Virus record (IMG/VR): IMGVR_UViG_3300020119_000267 | Span: 1-38,877 of that record | Origin: a virus | Length of the DNA: 38,877 nucleotides | Reading direction: 5' to 3' (one strand) | Part shown: piece by piece, positions 14,801 through 21,116 of the stretch | Layout of the letters: every line of letters starts with the position of its first letter | Numbering within the stretch: the stretch's first letter is position 1 | Notes under the pieces: generated by a model | What the model was told of the DNA's origin: nothing | Seen by the model: only the letters and a program-made list of their open reading frames with translations | Database searches by the model: none | Program-made: the position numbers and the translations under genes

Positions 14801-15061
14801 ATGAATTCTTTTTTTGATAATGAAATTTATATTACTTCAAAAGCAGATTTACAACGTTGGGTTTCCGATCAATGGAAACCTTGCGATCCTGATAGTTACA
14901 GCGTTGATGCTAATTCAATGATTACGGGCATAACAGATTATTTGTGGCTTTCATTGCATTACAATGAAAATTGGAATACTCAAAAACCGTTGCCTAATGA
15001 TATAAATGTTTTTGAGATCGCAGATTATTTAGAAAAAAATATACAAAGGGTCAGTGAGTAA
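14801..15061 (+). CDS. Small early protein of unknown function (86 aa)
   Basis: ATG two bases after the previous stop. The protein has an aromatic middle (WVSDQWKPCDPDSY, DYLWLSLHYNENW) and an acidic helical end. No family recognised. Confidence 0.65.
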   Translation: MNSFFDNEIYITSKADLQRWVSDQWKPCDPDSYSVDANSMITGITDYLWLSLHYNENWNTQKPLPNDINVFEIADYLEKNIQRVSE

Positions 15062-15298
15062 ATGAACACAAAAGGGTTTTTAAAATTTTTAGAGGTTAAA
15101 AATCAATTAACACCGGCTGAAATGACAACATTGGCTACAGAATTAGGAGCTTGTTATTTGAGCTATGGCAAAATGAAAAGCGATTTAATGTCTTTTCTTG
15201 TCGAGGGTGATTTGGTTGGTTTTCGCAAGCAACTTGCGCATATGGAAGAGCAAGGGCGGGCAATTAAAGCGAATTTAGAAAACAATATCAGACACTAA
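15062..15298 (+). CDS. Small early protein of unknown function (78 aa)
   Basis: ATG follows the previous stop directly. Helical throughout (KFLEVKNQLTPAEMTTLATE). Last gene of the operon, followed at once by a bidirectional terminator. No family recognised. Confidence 0.65.
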   Translation: MNTKGFLKFLEVKNQLTPAEMTTLATELGACYLSYGKMKSDLMSFLVEGDLVGFRKQLAHMEEQGRAIKANLENNIRH

Positions 15299-15337
15299 TA
15301 AAAAACCCCTTCTGCAACCGTGGAGCTGTAGAAGGGG
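15299..15337. terminator. Bidirectional terminator
   Basis: An eleven-base-pair stem, CCCCTTCTGCA at 15306-15316 with its partner at 15327-15337 (one G-U pair), around a ten-base loop. On the minus strand the stem is followed by TTTTTTATT, ideal for the leftward unit; on the plus strand only a short T/C stretch follows. The 117 bases from 15338 to 15454 hold no other clear feature. Confidence 0.85.
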
Positions 15338-15454
15338 AGCTTTCTCTCTACCAAAATGATTTTTTTCTGTCTTCTTAACTTCACACCAAAATCTAGTCTT
15401 CACCAGATGTTAGTATTCCTTCAAAAAACAATGCCAATATATACATTGGCTGCA

Positions 15455-15709
15455 TTAATTGAAAGGCTCTTTTCGATTATTGAGCAGGTCAATTTTTTTT
15501 GCCTCGTTTGCAATTTGCATTGCGTATCCTACTTTTTCTTTTCCAAGTGTTGTTAGAATTGCGATAAATTTTTGATCGCTATCTTTTGCTGCATCGTATA
15601 GCTCGCGAAGATAGGGCGGTAAAAATATTGGCGAGATTTCGACGGGATCGTCATTGAGCCAGCGGCCGAATTCAATCTCCGTTGAATCTACTAAACGCGT
15701 CCACGTCAT
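15455..15709 (-). CDS. Small protein of unknown function (84 aa)
   Basis: ATG at 15709 after AAGGA, overlapping the end of the helicase gene by 38 bases. N-terminal part aromatic and charged (TWTRLVDSTEIEFGRWL), then a helical second half (KDSDQKFIAILTTLG). Last gene of the leftward replication unit. No family recognised. Confidence 0.65.
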   Translation of the reverse strand: MTWTRLVDSTEIEFGRWLNDDPVEISPIFLPPYLRELYDAAKDSDQKFIAILTTLGKEKVGYAMQIANEAKKIDLLNNRKEPFN

Positions 15710-17048
15710 TTTGTGTCCTTGTTGCTTTTAGAGTTTTTTCAATGTCTTGATCTTCAAATAATCTGCCGTATTCAAATCGCATCCGGATTGTGCCGAGGTT
15801 GCCAAAGTTTCTGTTCTTTTTGACGTGGACGTAGGTGAAATCGTTGTCTTTGCCGCGGTTTGGGCGATCGAGCATAATGATTGTGTCGGCGTCCTCTTCG
15901 ATGGAACCCGATTCGCGGATATCGCCGAGCTGAGGGGTGGGATCGTTACGTTGGCTCATGTTCCGGTTAAGTTGCGCCAATGCCACGATGGGGACTTTGG
16001 TTTTTTTTGCAAGCTGCTGAAGTCCCTTCGAGATCGAATCAATTTCAAGATGCTTATTGGAATATTTGCCGACAGATTTTACGAGCGTTAGGTAGTCGAC
16101 GAAAACTAGGTCGCAGCCGTGCTGCTGAATGAGCTGGTTGGTCTTTGTGTGGATGTAGTTCATATCGGCCGGAACGGAGCCATCGAGAACAAGATTGGAG
16201 CCGCGGCGCAGGGAGTCCACGTTGATAATCATTTCCATTTCTGTTTGCGTTATGTTCCCTTCGTTGAGGCGCTTGGGATCAATTTGCGTGTAGGCGCCGA
16301 TCAACTTATCATAGATATCGTGCGGCGTCATCTCAAGCGTGAGGAATAAGATACGCGATTGAGGCTTGACGCTTAGGATGTTAACAATGACGTTCATCAT
16401 GTAGGTTGTTTTACCGGCGGAGGTTGAGGCCGCGATGATATTATAAGAGCCTTCGGAGAATCCGCCGATGAGTCCGTCGAGTTTGTGGTATCCCGTCTCG
16501 ACGCCGATAAAGTTGGATTTTCCCGCCAAGTAATTGAGTCTTCGTTGCTGGACAATTTCGGCGTATGTTTTGCCATCGCGGAAATTTTGCGACAGCTCCG
16601 CAATTGAGTAGCATTGGGAACTTTGGGAGGTGCATAAGTTTTGCAGGTCAGAGATGAGCGAGGCGATCGTTGCCTCTGGCGATTCGTTCTCATCAGTTAG
16701 TTTCTTAAAGGCATCTTGGATTTTTGCCGCGCTTTCATGTTTGATCTTTTCTTTGCGGACGATGGCGAAGAAATGGTCGAAGTCTACTTCGCTGTAGCAG
16801 TCCTTGATGAAAGTTAGCACTTCACCGATTGAGGTGATAATATCTTGCGGCGTCGATGCCCGCAGCGCCTCGTGAACGCTACGCAGATTGATCTCCACTG
16901 AGCCTTGATATAGTTCAGTGATTGTGTTAAAGACAAACTTGCAAGCTTTTGAGCGGAAGCATTTAGCGTCGAGCTTCCTGAAGTTCGGCGCATAGAAGTT
17001 CAGCACAACCGAGGCCAATAGAAATTTTTCAGCCGTGAGCGGGTTCAT
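15672..17048 (-). CDS. DnaB-like replicative helicase
   Basis: 458 residues from ATG 17048, chosen because GGTG lies six bases before it and the upstream in-frame ATG at 17060 has no site. A helical N-terminal domain (about 1-110) precedes a RecA-like core. The core has the P-loop ASTSAGKTT near residue 210, FLTLEM, then Walker B DLVFVDYL, then IVALAQLNRN, and DIRESGSIEEDADTIIMLDR. These are the five motifs of DnaB-type hexameric helicases. It unwinds DNA at the phage fork and presumably recruits host primase. Overlaps the flanking small genes. Confidence 0.9.
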   Translation of the reverse strand: MNPLTAEKFLLASVVLNFYAPNFRKLDAKCFRSKACKFVFNTITELYQGSVEINLRSVHEALRASTPQDIITSIGEVLTFIKDCYSEVDFDHFFAIVRKEKIKHESAAKIQDAFKKLTDENESPEATIASLISDLQNLCTSQSSQCYSIAELSQNFRDGKTYAEIVQQRRLNYLAGKSNFIGVETGYHKLDGLIGGFSEGSYNIIAASTSAGKTTYMMNVIVNILSVKPQSRILFLTLEMTPHDIYDKLIGAYTQIDPKRLNEGNITQTEMEMIINVDSLRRGSNLVLDGSVPADMNYIHTKTNQLIQQHGCDLVFVDYLTLVKSVGKYSNKHLEIDSISKGLQQLAKKTKVPIVALAQLNRNMSQRNDPTPQLGDIRESGSIEEDADTIIMLDRPNRGKDNDFTYVHVKKNRNFGNLGTIRMRFEYGRLFEDQDIEKTLKATRTQNDVDAFSRFNGD

Positions 17049-17328
17049 CGAACACACCATTACGTTTTAAAAAAATAAGAGGGTTATCTAATAAATAATC
17101 AATATCTTTGCTGAAATAACGGATGGTTGTGCGCCCATTAGCCTTAACTGTTTTCAAGACTTTACATTCTTTGCAGTAATTTAAAATGGTTGTAATTGTG
17201 GTTGTGGAACACTTAAATTTCCGAGCTAATTCCCTGATGGAATCTGTTAATCCCTCCGTATAGGTTGTTTCCTCGATCATTTCTTTAAGAATTCTTTTTT
17301 GATTTTCAGTAAGCAGAATTTGCTTCAT
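17029..17328 (-). CDS. Winged-helix protein, paralogue of the initiator N-domain
   Basis: 99 residues: QILLTENQKRILKEMIEE, SIRELARKFKCSTTTI, ILNYCKECKVLK, then a wing and YFSKDIDYLLDNPL. Layout and many positions match the first 90 residues of the next gene upstream (QILLT..QK, LA.K.K.S..TI, FS..I...L..P), so the two are paralogues. A winged-helix DNA-binding protein without the initiator's long C-terminal half; it could be a modulator that competes for the same sites. Confidence 0.75.
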   Translation of the reverse strand: MKQILLTENQKRILKEMIEETTYTEGLTDSIRELARKFKCSTTTITTILNYCKECKVLKTVKANGRTTIRYFSKDIDYLLDNPLIFLKRNGVFDEPAHG

Positions 17329-17395
17329 AGGTCTGAATCTCCTTTTGAAACAAGCATCTTACCAATTGTCTCAATAAACGTCCATCTCTGTGTTT

Positions 17396-18310
17396 TCACC
17401 CTTCGGTTGAACGTTCTATAATTTTTATAAGCTCTTGATTCAGATCAAGGTGTGTTTTGGACTCGGACGCTGTAGCCACTAAAATCTTAATGCTGGCAAG
17501 TGTGCGGCGAAAACCATATGTGTGGATGGCTGTTAATGCGGTGCCGATGTTTAAAGATACGTGCTGGAGCGTCACAGTTGCGTTGTGGGCGCATATCGCC
17601 AGGTCTTTGGCTTTGGAGTGGTTTTGAGTTAAAGTTGGCTCACGATTGAATTGTGAGCGTTCTTTAAGCTTGGAACGAAATAGGCCTATAGGATTTTTAA
17701 TGTTGTGGCTTCTTTGAACTTCTGCGATAGCGTCGAGAATATATCGGCGGCAGTAGTTATGTGCTAAGTAGTGGCAAGCGCCCGGGTCAATGGCGGGGAA
17801 AGCGTCGAAGATGTCTTCCATAGCCAGTCTTGCAACATCGTTGTAAGGGATGTTTTCATTTTTAGAGCCAGCGTCCACATTGTTATCATTGTTTAATACT
17901 TCTTCTTTATACTTATATATATGCTCTCTTGGGGGCGGTTCCGCAAGTCCTTCATTATTAGATACTTGTTTGTTAGCCGATTGATTATCCGATTGATTAG
18001 CCGATTCGTTATCCTCTGTGTGTTCATGCCAAAAATAACCAAATTTGCGCAGCCAGAAAACAGGGGCTTTAAGGAACTCGAAAATTTCATCTGAAAAAGT
18101 CTTTATATATTTTTTGGAGCCATCGTAAAGAAATTGTACAAGGTTGAGGCGCTTAAGATATTCAAAAATTTTACATATAGTCTTCAGACTAGTTTTATAT
18201 TTAAGTGCCAATTTGCGGTAACTGAGATCAAGGCCGCCATATCCGTAGGCGTCTCTTGCCATTTGATCGAGAACTGATTTTTGAAGGTCTGTAAGAAGGA
18301 TTTGCGCCAT
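17396..18310 (-). CDS. Putative replication initiator (O-like)
   Basis: 304 residues from ATG 18310 with GGAG eight bases before it. The N-terminal winged helix is shared with the downstream small gene (see 17029). A Gln/Asn/Ser-rich linker (about 110-135) holds three twelve-base DNA repeats. The C-terminal part is helical with HYLAHNYCRRYILDAIAEVQ and no known enzymatic motif. A winged-helix protein that binds repeats inside its own gene and is followed by a DnaB-like helicase is the lambda O / P arrangement. Assignment as initiator rests on that layout. Confidence 0.6.
   Translation of the reverse strand: MAQILLTDLQKSVLDQMARDAYGYGGLDLSYRKLALKYKTSLKTICKIFEYLKRLNLVQFLYDGSKKYIKTFSDEIFEFLKAPVFWLRKFGYFWHEHTEDNESANQSDNQSANKQVSNNEGLAEPPPREHIYKYKEEVLNNDNNVDAGSKNENIPYNDVARLAMEDIFDAFPAIDPGACHYLAHNYCRRYILDAIAEVQRSHNIKNPIGLFRSKLKERSQFNREPTLTQNHSKAKDLAICAHNATVTLQHVSLNIGTALTAIHTYGFRRTLASIKILVATASESKTHLDLNQELIKIIERSTEG
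17972..18007. repeat. Three tandem 12-bp repeats (candidate origin iterons)
   Basis: Three direct copies, GTTAGCCGATTG, ATTATCCGATTG and ATTAGCCGATTC, with a fourth partial copy continuing beyond 18007. They lie inside the putative initiator gene, in frame, where they encode the Asn/Gln/Ser linker. AT-rich DNA (17905-17930, with a run of alternating TA) lies to the left. This resembles the iteron and AT-rich arrangement of lambdoid origins. Confidence 0.5.
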
Positions 18311-18345
18311 GTTGAAAGCTCCGTTAAGCATTAAATTAATGTTTA

Positions 18346-18476
18346 GGGATTGCTTTCTTTGGACTTTTTGCTTATTCTGTTGGCTCTTAAAACCGGATAG
18401 TTTATAAGAATCTCAGAATTGGTAAGCTCCTATTTAGCAATCCCAATAGAATCGGCGGGAAGGTTAAGTCCCGCCG
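18346..18476. ncRNA. Structured non-coding element
   Basis: The 196-base gap between the HTH repressor gene and the initiator gene holds nested complementary segments. GGGATTGCT (18346-18354) pairs with 18436-18444. GCTTATTCTG (18370-18379) pairs with 18414-18418 and 18423-18427 across a TTGG bulge. A 9-bp hairpin with one bulge lies at 18385-18409 (loop CGGATA). A separate 8-bp stem CGGCGGGA/TCCCGCCG follows at 18453-18476. A short T-rich stretch follows on the plus strand. A small RNA, a leader for the initiator mRNA or a DNA site are all possible; the strand is not established. Confidence 0.4.
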
Positions 18477-18527
18477 TTTCAATTTCACGGCAACTTTAGA
18501 TACTTTAAAGTTTGATTTCCATCAAAA

Positions 18528-18884
18528 TCAGTTCCAGACCAGCGTGTCTTTACCGAACTCCTTTAAATTCAACTCCTCTTGCACGCGTTTTTCTACCACC
18601 CGCTTAATCATTTTTGGCTTATAGACCGTTATCCAGTCCGTTTGGGGAGGTTCGTCAAGTATGGCGGCGAACTCGTAATAGGTAAAATAACCGTGGGTTT
18701 TCGTGACAATGTTGTGGATTGAGCTAAAATAAACGTCCCTGCCGCTTGTGATGCGGCACCACTTGGCCGGCGTGATTCCGGCGATGGTAAGGAATTCATT
18801 GACTTTGATGCGGTTTTCTTTACAGAAGCGCTTCATCTTCAGGCGGATGAGTGCGCGTAACTCTTCTTTTTTTTGGTTGCTCAT
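18528..18884 (-). CDS. HTH repressor-like protein
   Basis: 118 residues from ATG 18884; an upstream in-frame start would run through the operator. A helix-turn-helix is seen at about residues 20-60 (FCKENRIKVNEFLTIAGITP then AKWCRITSG), followed by a beta/helical part ending in a basic tail. Its 5' end adjoins operator copy 3, whose promoter -35 overlaps its start codon, so it would repress its own divergent neighbour and possibly itself. I take it as the candidate that reads the three operators. There is no peptidase domain, so it is not a LexA-type cleavable repressor. Confidence 0.6.
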   Translation of the reverse strand: MSNQKKEELRALIRLKMKRFCKENRIKVNEFLTIAGITPAKWCRITSGRDVYFSSIHNIVTKTHGYFTYYEFAAILDEPPQTDWITVYKPKMIKRVVEKRVQEELNLKEFGKDTLVWN

Positions 18885-18905
18885 AAATTCCGTTTGTGTT
18901 ATATT
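18877..18905 (+). promoter_or_regulatory. Rightward promoter for the recombination operon
   Basis: TTGCTC (18877-18882), 17-base spacer, TG and TATATT (18900-18905): extended -10. It shares 37 of 45 bases with the promoter at 14157-14185, including the operator. Confidence 0.65.
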
Positions 18906-18918
18906 TGTAGCACAAACG
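18891..18918. promoter_or_regulatory. Operator copy 3 (perfect inverted repeat)
   Basis: CGTTTGTG, twelve bases, CACAAACG: a perfect eight-base inverted repeat around the promoter -10, with the same layout as copy 2 and compensating changes in both arms (A to G matched by T to C). Symmetric change in both arms shows the dyad itself is conserved. Confidence 0.75.
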
Positions 18919-18955
18919 ATATAAAATGATCGAATATAAGTAAAGGAGAAAAAAA

Positions 18956-19711
18956 ATGACAGTAGCAACCATCAACGGGCTTAGCCCAGAAGAGTATCGG
19001 GTTATCAAAAACCTGATCGACCCATCGAACAAGTTCAACAATGAGCAGATTGGGCTGTTTTTGCATGTTTGCAAAGAACGTAAACTTGACCCAAGGCTTA
19101 AACAAATTTATGCGATACCGCGCAAAAACAAGGACACGGACAGAAACGAGCTAACGGTACAAGTTGGCATTGATGGCTTTAGGCTCATTGCTGAGAGAAC
19201 GGGAAGATATGCGCCAGGGCGCCCCACCGAGTTTGTCTTTGCAGAAGATGGAAGCGTCATATCTGCAACGGCATACGTTAAAAAGCAGACACTGGACAAT
19301 ACCTGGCACGAAGTGTCGGCCACGGTTTTTATGGTCGAGTATAGGCCAAAGTTCAATGACAGGTTTTGGGTGCAGATGCCGTGCAGCCAGCTGGAAAAGT
19401 GCGCCGAGTCCAAGGCTATCCGCAAGGCGTTCCCTGGCGAGACAAGCGGGCTATATTCACCGGAAGAGATGGCGCAAGGCGGCGATGTCATACAGGCCGA
19501 AGTTGCAGAGCCGGAGATTGTTATAGATACCTCACCGCAAGCCCAAGAGCTTCGCCTTGAGATTTCTGCAGAAACAAAAGATTTTACAGAGGCGCAACTA
19601 GCTAGGTTCAATGATGGTCTGAAAAAGAACAATATCAAGCTTGAAGAGGCCACGGTCGAGCAGCTAGAGCTAAGCTTGGCCGGCGCTCGCAAAATTAGGG
19701 GAGGCAAATAA
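18956..19711 (+). CDS. bet: Bet (RecT-like) single-strand annealing protein
   Basis: 251 residues after an AAAGGAG site. The early part has the Bet family signature: ERKLDPRLKQIYAIPR, then VGIDGFRLIAERTGRYA, then MPCSQLEKCAESKAIRKAFP. Bet/RecT anneal complementary single strands and act with a 5'-3' exonuclease, which is encoded next (19711). The C-terminal 60 residues are acidic and probably a flexible or partner-binding tail. Start and product length match family norms. Confidence 0.9.
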   Translation: MTVATINGLSPEEYRVIKNLIDPSNKFNNEQIGLFLHVCKERKLDPRLKQIYAIPRKNKDTDRNELTVQVGIDGFRLIAERTGRYAPGRPTEFVFAEDGSVISATAYVKKQTLDNTWHEVSATVFMVEYRPKFNDRFWVQMPCSQLEKCAESKAIRKAFPGETSGLYSPEEMAQGGDVIQAEVAEPEIVIDTSPQAQELRLEISAETKDFTEAQLARFNDGLKKNNIKLEEATVEQLELSLAGARKIRGGK

Positions 19712-20040
19712 TGAGCAGTCTTATCCAAGGGTCAAAAGAGTGGCTTGAGTTTCGGCGCATCCGTGTGGGTTCATCAGACTCAGCGGCCATTATGGGCGTC
19801 TCGCGCTATAAAACGGCGTATGAGCTGTATATGGAAAAGAAAAATCCCAACTTTGAAAACATTGCTAACGATGCAATGCGGGAAGGCACTCGAAAAGAGC
19901 CGATTGCGCGCAAATGGTATGGCGAGCTTATCGACGAGGTATTTTCACCGGTGGTCGCTGTGCATCCAATTTACCCGCTGATACACTCGTCAATTGACGG
20001 GGTAACATTTGATTGGGATGAGCTGATCGAGATAAAATGA
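19711..20040 (+). CDS. YqaJ-type exonuclease, N-terminal part (ends at in-frame UGA)
   Basis: 109 residues starting at TAATG overlapping the bet stop. It has QGSKEWLEFRRIRVGSSD, then SSIDGVTFD and LIEIK, which carry the metal-binding Asp and the Glu and Lys of the PD-(D/E)xK site, then a TGA. The frame continues unbroken for 181 codons to 20583. The family usually has Cys directly after EIK and then PG. Without readthrough this piece would lack half of its fold. It may be a nonsense mutation, a sequencing error, or readthrough/recoding; see findings. Confidence 0.75.
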   Translation: MSSLIQGSKEWLEFRRIRVGSSDSAAIMGVSRYKTAYELYMEKKNPNFENIANDAMREGTRKEPIARKWYGELIDEVFSPVVAVHPIYPLIHSSIDGVTFDWDELIEIK

Positions 20041-20086
20041 CCGGGAATAAAAGCTTTTGAGGACATCAAAAAAAATGGAATTCCCG
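20038..20086 (+). promoter_or_regulatory. UGA codon followed by nested hairpins
   Basis: TGA at 20038-20040 is followed by CGGGAAT at 20042-20048, which is complementary to ATTCCCG at 20080-20086. Inside, TTTTGA (20055-20060) pairs with TCAAAA (20066-20071) around GGACA. UGA followed by C is also a leaky stop context. Confidence 0.4.
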
Positions 20087-20583
20087 ACGATTATTTTTGC
20101 CAATGCCAGCACCACATGTTGGTCACTGATTTGGAAGAGGTGACGTTTATTGCCTACGTCAATGATAAAACTTTTCACATCATCAAAGTGAAGCGCGACG
20201 ATAAATATATTTTAGAGCTGCTCGACAAAATTCTTGCCTTTTTGGACTGCCTGCAAAATAATACGCCACCAGAGCAGACAAAACGCAAAACGAAAGTTGA
20301 CTATGAAGAGACAAACGACGCAGAAATACTGTCTAAAATTGCTATCATCCGAGCGGCTAAAAAGCGCATGGCTGTGGAAGAGGCGCTTATTGATGCGGCA
20401 AGGAGTGAACTTGAGCAGCTATCCGCGGGACGAAATTTGCGAGGAGATGGCTTCCAGCTTTTCCGCACAACCACAGCCGGAGCTGTTGACTACTCAAAAA
20501 TCCCTGAGCTGAAAAATGTTGACTTAGAAGTGTACCGCAAGCCATCGTACCAAAAATTTACCATTAAGGTTGATGATGTATAG
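20041..20583 (+). pseudogene. YqaJ-type exonuclease, C-terminal part
   Basis: In frame with the N-terminal part across the TGA. It continues PGIKAFEDI, then GIPDDYFCQCQHHMLVTDLE (the second half of the nuclease core with the conserved Gln), then a charged helical tail ending YRKPSYQKFTIKVDDV. The first in-frame ATG inside it is at 20116 (residue HHM), which would remove part of the core and has no clear ribosome binding site. So the piece is probably not made as an active protein on its own. Confidence 0.65.
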
Positions 20584-20656
20584 TTTTTTAGTCTCTTGGG
20601 CGCTGTTAAATAGTTTTTTGCTGCTATTAATATGGCGTTCAAGATATTAAGGGACT

Positions 20657-20706
20657 AATCCCCCTAGTCTCCTTGGTCAAAGGTTCTCAGATTTGGGGGA
20701 TTTCTT
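20657..20706 (+). terminator. Terminator of the recombination operon
   Basis: AATCCCCC (20657-20664) pairs with GGGGGATT (20695-20702), followed by TTTCTTATG. The 30-base loop holds an inner CCTT/AAGG pairing. The region 20584-20815 contains this and no gene I can support. Confidence 0.7.
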
Positions 20707-20815
20707 ATGCACATGATGCGCGGCATTGTGTGTTTTTCTGGCAGTATCTTCAACTTCCGGCCGGCAGCAGCAGCAAAACCAGATGCGCAAAATCCTTGGG
20801 CAACATTCTGTGCAA

Positions 20816-21115
20816 TTACTTTTGATTGTTAGATGGGGGCTGATTTGGATCATTGCTATCTGCTTTGACCGCGGGTTGTTGCGCGGCGCCAGGCGTCAAG
20901 TCCAAATGTGGGTTGATACCTGTTTCATGAATTACTACATCGTCAACGATAGTTTCAACTGTTTTCTGGAGCGGATTTTCGTCCGGAAGATGCAGCGCTT
21001 TGTTAATTTGCGAGCAGGATATAAGCAAAAAAACTATGGCGATGAGTATCAAGATCGTCAAGAGGATATATAGCAAAGAAGTGATTGAGATATCGGATAG
21101 TGAAAATGTTGTCAT
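20816..21115 (-). CDS. Membrane protein, possible lysis protein or lipoprotein
   Basis: 99 residues. A long apolar helix (about residues 12-33, LLYILLTILILIAIVFLLIS) is followed by CSQ. The LLISC sequence is compatible with a lipobox but the segment has no basic N-terminus, so this is uncertain. The rest is acidic, then Pro/Asn/Gln-rich (PNQPPSNNQK). It lies two bases after the tailspike gene and is the last gene of the leftward late unit, a common place for lysis genes. A spanin- or holin-like role is a possibility, not more. Confidence 0.6.
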   Translation of the reverse strand: MTTFSLSDISITSLLYILLTILILIAIVFLLISCSQINKALHLPDENPLQKTVETIVDDVVIHETGINPHLDLTPGAAQQPAVKADSNDPNQPPSNNQK

Positions 21116-21116
21116 A

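Noticed and set aside
17972-18007. CRISPR array
   Set aside because: Only three 12-base direct repeats with no spacers between them, and in frame inside a coding gene.
18346-18476. tRNA or tmRNA
   Set aside because: No acceptor with CCA-type end, no T-arm GGTTCGAATCC pattern and no tRNA-sized arms; the pairings form different helices.
19108-19728. 206-codon open frame opposite the bet gene
   Set aside because: Shadow of a strongly coding gene: its sequence is Ser/Ala-rich without motif, and bet has a clear ribosome binding site and family motifs.
20038-20040. Altered genetic code in which UGA is an amino acid
   Set aside because: Many other genes in the window end in UGA with an overlapping start of the next gene, and one internal UGA does not establish a changed code.
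20726-21073. 115-codon plus-strand frame over the membrane gene at 20816
   Set aside because: No ribosome binding site, and the minus-strand gene has a coupled start two bases after the tailspike stop and a clear membrane helix.
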